Positions 39,801-45,930 of a stretch of DNA of 64,000 bases are shown here, piece by piece (position 1 is the stretch's first letter; each line of letters starts with the position of its first letter). Both the position numbers and the translations under genes were made by a program. A model generated the notes under the pieces. It was not told the DNA's origin, made no database searches, and saw only the letters and a list, made by a program, of their open reading frames with translations. This DNA comes from Diadema setosum (taxonomy: Eukaryota > Echinodermata > Echinoidea > Diadematoida > Diadematidae), in NCBI GenBank assembly GCA_033980235.1, contig CM067062.1:10009027-10073026 (forward strand). The letters run 5' to 3'.

Positions 39801-41695
39801 TTGTCCTGCCTGCTACCTTCCCAGTTCTGCCATGGATGCTGACGACGTTTCTGCGCTCAACTGTCTCGATGTGATCCTTCAGAAATGAGAAGTAACTGTT
39901 TTCCCAGATCCATCGATCAGTAGCAGACAGGTCGTCTAGAACATCTGTACCATCACCAGACTTCCCAACACTCTTCTTCAGACGGCTCAGTTGGGTTCTG
40001 TTTGATTTGTAGAAGGTTTGCAGGGCTGCCACCTTCAAACCCATCGCTTTGGCTTTGTCTTCCCATAGCTTCTCTTTTTGGGTGCGTCTTTGTACTCAGT
40101 CAGCCTCTTGGAGTAGATGCACGGGTTCTGTTTTAGCCAATCAATCAACTCTTCCTTCTGAGCCTCTGTCAGCTGGGCATAATAATATGGCTTATTTTTA
40201 CGCTTTTTGCGGGCTGCTGGAACTGGTGGGATTTCTGGGAGATATTCCCCAGACTGTATGACAGGCTGATCTTCCCCAGACTCTATGACAGGCTGTGGCT
40301 GCTCTGGCACCAGTATGTCTTCTTCTGGCTGCGGTGCGGAGTTGAAGATCTAGCCCTCTGAATCTCAACGACATGGCCTCTGCGTCCCCCTCTCTGGTTC
40401 TTCCTGGTTGTGTCTCGACCTCTCTTGGGTCCCATATTTTACTTTATAGTAGATTTAGGGTTCACCAGATTTAGAACTTCTTTCACTGGGACAATTGGAA
40501 TTAGAAGAACTCGAGTCCCAGCGGTACTTATAGGGATGGTGACAGAGCGTGTGTGTCGTGGGAGAGCGTGAGAGAGCGTGAAAGAGCTTGCCAATCGTAA
40601 CAAAGCGTGACAGAGCCTAACAAAGCGGGTCAATCCTTGATGAAAGCGTGAAAAATCGTGTCAATCCTTGGTGAAAGCGTGGGAAAACGTGTCAATCCTC
40701 GGTGAAAGTGTGGGAAAGCGTGTCAGGTCTTGATGATAGATCTAATCAAATCTTCAGACATCTTAACAAAGCGTGTCAATTGGTGACAGAGCGTACAAAG
40801 TGGGGTCACCGCTTTGAACCAAGCTCTGTTAAACTCTGTTAAGCTTTCCTACGCTTTGAGAAAAACTTTGATAAGTTTTGTGACGCTTTGATAAGCTTTA
40901 ATACGTTCTCCCCGCTTTACGCAATTCGTGACAGATCGCCTCAAATTTTTAAACAGTTTAAAATTTTTTGGCGCTCTTGCCGAATGTCCCGAATTGCTCA
41001 AAGCTTTCTCACGCTCTATTACGGTCTTTACGCTTTAATTAAGCTTTGTTACGCTTTGCCGCCGCTTTGCTCGCCGATTTAATTCGCCATCAATTCGGCG
41101 TCGGTGTGAACTAGGTATTATGAGTTTACGCAGTATTGCCCTGTTTAACGTAATTTTTGCGTAGGTTGCGTAGTTCATACGCGGACAATGCGCGAAGTAA
41201 TATGGAATATCAGTGATCGTTGGCGAAAATGTTCCCGCTATCGCGTTCATGCGCGAATCATGCGCGATTCATACGCAGTTCATTAGTGATAATGCGCAGA
41301 TTATGCGTGGTTTTCCGTGGACCTTTCGTCGCGCACAACCACATATTCGACCTGTTCGGGGCCTTTGCGTGCCTATGCGCTGAAAGCGCGTGATTTGTTA
41401 ATGATTTTTGTGTGATCTTTCCGTAGTTCTTGCGCAATTCATCGGTGATTTCCATCGCGTAAATCAACGAAAATTCTCGCCGGACAAAGCACGCACAACC
41501 ACGTTTCATGCTTGATTCATGCGTTTACGCGACTTTTGGGCTGTGTGACCAGGCCTTAATGAGCCCCTTCAAATATTTACAAATTGTAAATCTTAAAATC
41601 CCGCCACTCGTCTGACGTACAAAATAAAAACAGCACATAGTTGACTCACCGAATAACAGAAAGTGCAAGCTCAGAATAAAAAGCTTCCTCTTCAT
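26149..41695 (-). CDS. Gene model: secreted EGF plus six-bladed beta-propeller protein (LDLR/YWTD-like)
   Basis: The seven-exon model, in transcription order, is 41695-41650, 33349-33197, 31779-31561 (alternative acceptor gives 31806), 30600-30355, 29767-29602, 28803-28682 and 26438-26149. Intron phases are 1,1,1,1,2,1, and every junction keeps the frame, giving 413 residues (422 with the longer third exon). Layout: signal peptide 1-15/16; a Cys-containing segment 16-66; a Glu-rich linker; an EGF domain about 106-137 with C-x4-C-x5-C-x8-C-x-C-x8-C spacing; then propeller blades 140-413. The blades show strand patterns such as [39 protein letters not shown] and [19 protein letters not shown], typical of LDL-receptor class B repeats though the YWTD motif itself is degenerate. 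No transmembrane segment follows, so secretion is inferred. The three propeller exons that join through 30355, 29767 and 28803 are the strongest part. The first two exons are tentative, and the function is unknown. Confidence 0.65.
26570..26612. repeat. TA-rich microsatellite
   Basis: (TA)n with TTATACA interruptions, directly left of the Tc1-type element. Confidence 0.85.
26616..27457 (-). mobile_element. Tc1/mariner-type deletion derivative with about 190-bp TIRs
   Basis: The left end CTCAACCAAAAAAGTAAGTT is inverted at 27457 (AACTTA, then a T-run, then GGTTGAG). TA lies on both sides, merging with TA microsatellites. The inverted repeat extends about 190 bp and includes ATATCTCAAAAAGTATTTTA and GCATTTTATGTCAAAATGCA. 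Between the TIRs lies only about 460 bp, holding the N-terminal transposase domain (next entry). The catalytic domain is gone. It sits in the intron between the last two exons of the EGF/propeller gene, in the same orientation. Confidence 0.9.
26826..27010 (-). pseudogene. Tc1-like transposase remnant, N-terminal HTH domain only
   Basis: From the ATG at 27010 the frame reads [20 protein letters not shown], then a helix-turn-helix region [11 protein letters not shown], then [18 protein letters not shown] is the hallmark GRPR-like link between the two DNA-binding helix bundles of Tc1 transposases. The frame then runs into the left TIR instead of the DDE domain. The result is a short open frame (about 60 transposase residues plus TIR-encoded tail) that could at most bind DNA. 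Confidence 0.85.
27460..27532. repeat. (TA)n microsatellite
   Basis: A TA array interrupted once by GTGTGTGT, directly right of the Tc1-type element. Confidence 0.9.
27755..27806. repeat. (TG)n microsatellite
   Basis: A TG array of about 50 bp inside an intron of the EGF/propeller gene. Confidence 0.9.
28505..28635 (+). repeat. (GAATT)n array, possible retroposon tail
   Basis: AAGTAAATAAATTGAATTCA leads into about 80 bp of near-perfect GAATT pentamers. An AATAAA-like signal followed by a TTGAA repeat is the form of a non-LTR retroposon tail. The body upstream (about 27950-28500) has no recognisable coding region. Confidence 0.75.
28682..28803 (-). CDS. Exon 6 of the EGF/propeller gene
   Basis: The acceptor is TTTTCTCCTCAG at 28804 and the donor is GTAAATG below 28682. 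It enters in phase 2 and leaves in phase 1, encoding [19 protein letters not shown] and [14 protein letters not shown], one propeller blade and the start of the next. Confidence 0.8.
29161..29525 (+). mobile_element. tRNA-derived SINE with (ATT)n tail
   Basis: A tRNA-like head carries box A TGGCATAGTGG and box B GAGTTTGAATCC about 35 bp apart. It is followed by a conserved body (CCCACCATGTCCCTCTCG, GTGTATAAATGGGTACCTGA, GAACAGTGGCAAAACTGAAG) and an ATT/TAT-rich tail from about 29395. A second copy in the opposite orientation lies at 34019-34273. Pol III promoter boxes are seen; transcription is inference. It sits in an intron, antisense to the host gene. Confidence 0.85.
29602..29767 (-). CDS. 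Exon 5 of the EGF/propeller gene
   Basis: The acceptor is TTATTCTTTGCAG at 29768 and the donor is GTACGTG below 29602. It enters in phase 1 and leaves in phase 2. It encodes [18 protein letters not shown] and [16 protein letters not shown], a clear LDLR class B-like blade (hydrophobic strand, then I-x-x-A-D-x-D-G-S-N). Confidence 0.85.
30355..30600 (-). CDS. Exon 4 of the EGF/propeller gene
   Basis: The acceptor is GCGTTTAAAACAG at 30601. The donor is GTGTGTGG below 30355, a weak but phase-correct site. It is a phase 1-1 exon of 246 bp encoding [20 protein letters not shown] and [20 protein letters not shown], the first two blades. The frame continues open past the donor, so the exact donor is less certain than the others. 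Confidence 0.75.
31561..31806 (-). CDS. Exon 3 of the EGF/propeller gene: Glu-rich linker and EGF domain
   Basis: The donor is GTGGGTATC below 31561 (phase 1). Two phase-1 acceptors are possible, at 31780 (ATACAG) or at 31807 (CTACAAG), both keeping the frame. The linker contains a run of five Glu ([10 protein letters not shown]). The EGF domain reads [21 protein letters not shown] and LKYYEGIHC with all six cysteines, and includes the aromatic-Gly pattern of class EGF repeats. No calcium-binding D/N-x-D/N-E/Q start is seen. Confidence 0.8.
31810..33190. other. Intronic sequence, no feature seen
   Basis: The intron between the candidate exon 2 and the EGF exon. Some AT-rich simple sequence is present, and no repeat family was recognised. 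Confidence 0.35.
33197..33349 (-). CDS. Candidate exon 2 of the EGF/propeller gene (GC-rich, three cysteines)
   Basis: This local GC-rich island stands out in an AT-rich intron. On the minus strand it has an acceptor CACTTTTCAG at 33350, an open frame of 51 codons and a donor A|GTACGT below 33197. Entry and exit are both phase 1, which fits between exon 1 (phase 1 donor) and the EGF exon (phase 1 acceptor). It encodes [29 protein letters not shown] and [10 protein letters not shown]. Joined to exon 1 it would place an Ala-Ala at a plausible signal-peptidase site. No known domain is recognised. The plus strand is also open here, so this is an inference from splice logic and composition. Confidence 0.45.
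34019..34273 (-). mobile_element. tRNA-derived SINE, second copy
   Basis: This is the reverse complement of the 29161 family: box A TGGCATAGTGG at about 34251-34261, box B GAGTTCAAATC near 34214-34224, the same body blocks (CCCACCACGTCCCTCC, GTGTATAAATGGGTACC, GAACAGTGGTAGCACTGAAG) and an AATAAT-type tail at its low-coordinate end. It lies about 90 bp left of the outer TIR element. Confidence 0.85.
36052..37294 (+). pseudogene. Harbinger transposase (DDE_Tnp_4 type), disrupted
   Basis: The frame opens with ATG at 36052 and an acidic N-terminal region, then [15 protein letters not shown] and [19 protein letters not shown], the family's usual N-terminal segment. Catalytic residues are visible: first Asp in [14 protein letters not shown], second in [14 protein letters not shown], and the Glu in [19 protein letters not shown] at 36544 and a TAG at 37057 interrupt the frame, and a one-base shift near 37169 precedes the C-terminal [14 protein letters not shown] and the final TGA at 37292. 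Total length is about 410 codons, normal for the family. The otherwise intact catalytic core suggests recent inactivation. Confidence 0.9.
37808..38233. mobile_element. MITE with CAGGGTGTCCCATA ends
   Basis: CAGGGTGTCCCATAAAAAAA and the inverse TATGGGACACTCT bracket about 425 bp, with TA before the left end. Inner blocks CACTTCCGGTC / GACCGGAATTGTG also pair. CAGGGTGTCCCATAA is characteristic of mariner-type MITEs. It sits between the two converging Harbinger genes. Confidence 0.7.
38520..38935. repeat. Direct duplication of about 150 bp within the Harbinger transposon
   Basis: The block ending in ATTATAACATCAAAATATCAA, preceded by CTTCTTTGTCTTATCATACA, occurs at about 38650-38760 and again at about 38800-38915 with few differences. 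Shorter related blocks start near 38565. This looks like tandem duplication in the intergenic part of the element. Confidence 0.75.
38953..40435 (-). pseudogene. Harbinger second gene: MADF/Myb-like DNA-binding protein, disrupted
   Basis: From the ATG at 40435 the minus strand encodes a basic start ([19 protein letters not shown]), then a MADF-like domain with [20 protein letters not shown], then [16 protein letters not shown] and [19 protein letters not shown] Ser/Thr/Gln-rich C-terminal half ends at a stop at 38953. Frame changes are needed near 40350, near 40085 and near 39600, and a stop lies near 39410, so the gene is dead. In active Harbinger elements this protein binds the subterminal repeats and escorts the transposase to the nucleus. 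That role is known of the family and not shown here. Confidence 0.8.
41650..41695 (-). CDS. Candidate exon 1 of the EGF/propeller gene (signal peptide)
   Basis: An ATG at 41695 in a favourable context (ACA before ATG, A after) encodes [15 protein letters not shown] and ends at a strong donor G|GTGAGTCAA in phase 1. The short basic start plus a long hydrophobic core is a textbook secretory signal. A separate signal exon is common for such genes. Assignment to this gene depends on the roughly 8-kb intron and is inference. Confidence 0.45.
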
Positions 41696-41792
41696 TGTCT
41701 CGTGAAAAGTGAAATATAAAATGTTGTTGACAAAGCCTGTGAATGACATTTGGTCTATGCAACGATCCAGACCGGGGTTGGTGATGATTGTA

Positions 41793-41869
41793 ATGGATTT
41801 TCAAAAATTGAGGCAGTGGGAGTGGTTTTCTCTTATTCGTCTTCTTCTTTCGCTTGTGTCGTGTTGCTC
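41793..41869 (+). CDS. Candidate signal-peptide exon on the plus strand
   Basis: An ATG at 41793 (G at -3, G at +4) begins MDFQKLRQWEWFSLIRLLLS and continues LVSCCS. A donor GTAAGG follows at 41870 in phase 2. The hydrophobic core after a polar start looks like a signal peptide. It could start the IgGFc-binding gene downstream, but its phase does not join directly to the phase-1 acceptors at 42022 or 49969, so another exon would be needed or the call is wrong. Confidence 0.3.
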
Positions 41870-42021
41870 GTAAGGGGAGAATATTATAGCGCGAATCAGC
41901 TCGGTATAAAAATTATGAAGTCTATGATCCAAATCTAGTAGGGGAATCATCGCTCTAATTTATTCCATTAATTTGCTCATCTGCACTTTGCAACATTAAA
42001 TAATTTGTGAACAAGCTCTAT

Positions 42022-42149
42022 AGTGGCAGATAACTTCGTCGAACTACAGCCATTAGTCACGTCTTCAGTCCGTGACGCTCTCCGCAAACTGAACGTGAAG
42101 CTTGAAAAGGGACTAAATAATGAAGTTCACCTAGGCGGCAAAAGGCTAT
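42022..42149 (+). CDS. Candidate internal exon on the plus strand
   Basis: The sequence between an acceptor CTCTATAG and a strong donor CTAT|GTAAGT is open in one frame: VADNFVELQPLVTSSVRDAL, then RKLNVKLEKGLNNEVHLGGK. The donor is phase 1, which matches the phase of the IgGFc exon at 49969. Base composition is more coding-like than the flanks. No ATG or upstream phase-1 exon is secure, and no domain is recognised. Confidence 0.35.
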
Positions 42150-42239
42150 GTAAGTTACTTTAAGTCAATATAGATATGCAAATGAGTGAGCTGATGATGT
42201 CATCACCTCAAAATATTGTTTTCCATTGCCTGTGTATAA

Positions 42240-42335
42240 AAAAAAATACGGAAATTGAATATTTCTGTTATCAAAGCGTAAGCATGGTGTCATTCCTGGT
42301 TAAATAACTAACTAACTAACTAAAAAAAAAAAGTT
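42240..42335. repeat. (CTAA)n tail-like simple repeat
   Basis: GGTTAAATAACTAACTAACTAACTAAAAAAAA resembles a retroposon 3' tail. No body is recognised. Confidence 0.4.
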
Positions 42336-42785
42336 TCTGTAGGGTAAACCGTCTTCAGTTATGGTTTACCGAGAATAAACAGAGATATCTCCTTATATTT
42401 CAGCCTTTATTGTCAAATTTTTATGTGATATAGTATTTTGTGATACAACTGACCTACATTATATGCATCAAAATGTGAGAGCTCGAACATTATCTTAAAT
42501 CTCTGCTCTCAGTGGTAAACAATTTTCCTTTAATATAACAGTGACAAAGAAATAAAATAAAAGATTGCGTTTTCATATTACGCGTAGAGGAAAGAATTCT
42601 AGGGCACAACATGTACTGAATAGTTACCGACAGAATTTCATTTTGTTTATGATTCCAAAGGGTACTTTCATTCTCATTATTTTCAATCTAACGTATTTAT
42701 AAATCGGGCCTTTAGACAACGGGAGTTTATATCATCACTTTTAACATGCAGTGTGTCTGAATGTATGCACACGTCACTAATCCGA

Positions 42786-42990
42786 CATCCACGAGTCATA
42801 ATACAGTCCATGAGTCACACATACGAGCTCGACACTATAGCCTAAGACTTATGAGTCCGACACCATGTAAACAAGGTCCACGAGTCCGTAGGCAAAAAGG
42901 GCCTATGAGTCCGACATTAGGCTAACAAGGTCCTCGAGTCCAACAGTAGGCTAAAGGCCCACGAGTCTGACATTGCTTTTGCCTACAGTC
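42786..42990. repeat. Degenerate minisatellite, unit about 32-37 bp (CGAGTCCGACATTAGGCTAA-like)
   Basis: The words CACGAGTC, ATGAGTCCGACA, CACGAGTCCG, ATGAGTCCGACATTAGGCTA, CTCGAGTCCAACAGTAGGCT and CACGAGTCTGACATT follow one another at about 30-37 bp spacing. This makes at least six diverged units. It is not related to any TIR element seen here. Confidence 0.75.
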
Positions 42991-44314
42991 TCGGACACAT
43001 GAACCCTGAATATACGACCAATATGACTTCAGTGACGACGAAAACTGAAAAAAAAAAGATTCGGAAATATGAAGAAATGGACGGGAATAGGATGAATATC
43101 TAGATAGAATTAACTGGAGTAACAGATATAGATACAGATAATATAGATTGAATCATATCGATACACGCTGTACATACATATGTACATACATACTTATATA
43201 CTCATATACACAGGCATACATTGTGAATAAACAGCAAGAAATAGATAACAAGATAATATGGATGGATAGATAGATAGATAGAGAGTGATATGTATGTAGA
43301 TAATAGGTAGTTGTCGATACGGCTTCCAAGCAAAAGAGTATAAAAAATAGAGAGAAAATAATAGAAGTCATTGCAATTTAAAATTGTTCATGGTGGAATC
43401 TATTTGGACGACTATATAAGTTAAATAAAAGTGAACATTTTTTGTCTTTCCTTTTAACGTTACGAAAACGGCTACATCGATATATTATAAAATAACTTAC
43501 TGATAAATGCGAGATTGTTACAGAGATATTTCATTTTGTAATTCTACAAGTGATGAAAACGATGATACAAAGTAACGCTTGCATAATGAGGTTTGATTTC
43601 CTACACAGATCTACTGAAGAAAAAAGAAATTCAAATTAAAGTCAAATGGTAAGAATGTTCCGCAGTAGCTGACTCTCCGTGTGCTACTTCCCTCTATTTT
43701 CTATTTTCTTGTCTTTCTTCAAGGCGTCAAAATTTCGCTTTCCCCAGTAACTATCTTCTGTTTCTCTCGGCAGGCTTCTGCCGAAGATCGCTGTTTATGT
43801 TTATGTTTATGTTGTTTCTGTTGTTCTGTTACTGTTTCTGTCTCTTCTTTGCGTTCTTGTCTGCTATTTTGTCTTCAGTTCGTCAGTCTTGTCCATCCCG
43901 TTTTGTCCATTACAACCTTTTCTGTAGTAGTTGTCTTGCTGTCTAGTCTTGTTTTATGTTAGTTCGCGTCTATATAAATGTATTTATTTGTTAATCTAAT
44001 TTCTAGTGGGCTTCCAGACTTCTTCCACTTTGTTATCTTTTTGTATATACGACGGTTCAATTTATCTTTTCGTTGATGTTCTTCTCCAGAGGGACCCACA
44101 TACTACAAGCTCTGTCTTTTTAGTGGGTCCCTCCATTTTTCGCATTTAAAACAATGGTATACATGTATTTCGCTTTGATCACTTATGTTTCTTTCTTGCA
44201 ATACAATGTATGATTACTTTACGTCCTCAATTGTTATACTCTTTTTATTACACTATGTTCTACTTACCTTATTTTCTGTTACTAAATGAAGTGAAACATA
44301 TGTTTTTGTGAAAA

Positions 44315-44354
44315 ATGAAATAAACTTTGAACTTTGAACTTTGAACTTTGAATT
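44315..44354 (+). repeat. Retroposon-like tail (ACTTTGA)n
   Basis: AAATGAAATAAACTTTGAAC followed by repeated TTTGAAC units looks like the 3' end of a non-LTR element. The T-rich 600 bp upstream may be its 3' region but has no recognisable ORF. Confidence 0.55.
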
Positions 44355-45027
44355 TCTCCTGTTTGATTTGTTATGATCAATGCTATATCTTACTCTAGCA
44401 GCAGATGGTTCGTGTAAGTTTTATAGCAACAACACGTTGTCACTCCTTAAGATTAAACATCGACATTCTGACATATACGTCACATCTCACTCAACCAAAA
44501 TGACAAATATATCCTGAAAGACTGTTATTCTCCCCCCCCCCCCTCCCCGTACATCTGCAAAAATAATTCATCTCGGGGCAGTCACAAATATTTTTGTCAG
44601 ATCCAGTAAACCCGATGGGTCTTTCAGTTTCCTTAAGGGCATATGAGGACTTCTCATCAGAACAGTCATGTGGTATAAAAGGAAATTGAAGGCGACGATA
44701 ACAATAGGGAAGAAAAAGAAAATCAGATAAATTACACAGCAGCACTTGTGACGTCACTTTTGACGATTGAGAAACACTGGTATTGTTGATTGTAGCGCAT
44801 GCATTTCCTCTTATTCAACCGCTGACGAAGGTAACATGCCTCGTAACAACGACTCATTCGCCGTGAAAACCTGTAACTTTATAGGCTTGTTTTCGACTGA
44901 CAAAACAACTGAATTTCTCCCGCAGGTTTTTATGATCTCAACATGCCCGTCTACGGCGTCTGCAAATGCCAGCGAATCCGTGTGCGGTGTGCCTATTAAA
45001 GCAGATAACTTCTTTCCCTCTCCAACA

Positions 45028-45066
<39 letters not shown>

Positions 45067-45874
45067 AATTGTAACAGCATCATCTTAGGATGTAGAAGAG
45101 GGATAATTGTGTCATCCTAATAGCTGGGCCGCCGGGCATTTTTAACCTTTTCCCCTCTTCCACGCTGGATTACCAGACGTTATTTTCCGCCATAATCGTT
45201 TAATCGACTGCATTATGCGCGCCAAAAATAAGCCTGCGTGCCGTCTGATGCTTTACGTGTATTCCAAACGTCAAAAATACCCAGCGTGTATCGTATGCGG
45301 AGCGTTTAAAGTTCGACTGCAATCCCGGTGTCTGTAAGTTGGTTACCATCACTAAGAAACGGATTGTTGAATATGAATGAATTTTTTAAGATTTTATTTG
45401 CATTCATGCCTCCCCTCCCCCACCCCCTGCCGACCACTTGGTTGAAATGAATTGTTCGTAACTCAAACATAATTCGCGTTCTATTTTTCAATCCTGTGAA
45501 GAAAGGCCTTTGTAGCAACACATATGAAAATAATTCAAAAACTTTATCTGAAATGGAATTAATCACATATTGAAACATCTTGGGACATTAAGCCGTGAAT
45601 GTCATTTAAGGTTGTCGTCTATCTTTAATTTCTATCATGTTTGATCTTATTAATATTTGATTTTATCCTAATCGGTCATGAACAATAGGCTGAGGATTTT
45701 CAGATTGTACATTTTTTTATAACTTCAGCAGCAACAAACAGCAAACATAATCATGCGACTAATGCAAATCCGCGTAGGTGATAATCTATTGCTGCAAAAG
45801 CCTCGCTCTGACCTGTCCACATAATTATCTTAACTAAACTTTCATGCTTTGCTTAATAAAACTGTGAAGAAAGC

Positions 45875-45876
45875 CC

Positions 45877-45928
<52 letters not shown>
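45875..45928. repeat. (TA)n microsatellite
   Basis: An uninterrupted TA array of about 50 bp. Confidence 0.95.

Positions 45929-45930
<2 letters not shown>

Larger units (their letters stand above)
35636..41117. mobile_element. PIF/Harbinger DNA transposon, 5.5 kb, nested
   Basis: Ends are AGCCCTGTTCACACCGACGC on the left and, inverted, GCGTCGGTGTGAACTAGGTA on the right, identical over GTTCACACCGACGCCGAAT. A TTA target duplication (35633-35635, 41118-41120) is the PIF/Harbinger signature. Inside are the two genes of the superfamily, a DDE nuclease (plus strand) and a MADF/Myb-like DNA-binding protein (minus strand), converging. Subterminal zones (35640-36000 and 40550-41095) are packed with ACGCTTTGAT/AAGCTCTGAT-like iterons. 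Both genes are broken, so this copy is not autonomous now. Confidence 0.9.
34364..41556. mobile_element. Outer TIR element (non-coding), split by a Harbinger transposon
   Basis: The ends AGGCCTGGTCACACAGCC and the inverse GGCTGTGTGACCAGGCCT are flanked by a TAA duplication (34361-34363 and 41557-41559). The TIR continues about 50 bp through AAAAGTCGCGTAA and CGCATGAATCA. Both remaining arms (34364-35635 and 41121-41556) repeat CGCG-, GCGAA- and TACGCA-rich words and have no gene. Removing the inner element leaves about 1.7 kb. TAA duplication and TIR form suggest a non-autonomous PIF/Harbinger-like or similar element. It lies in intron 1 of the EGF/propeller gene, and its right end is about 94 bp from exon 1. 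Confidence 0.85.
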
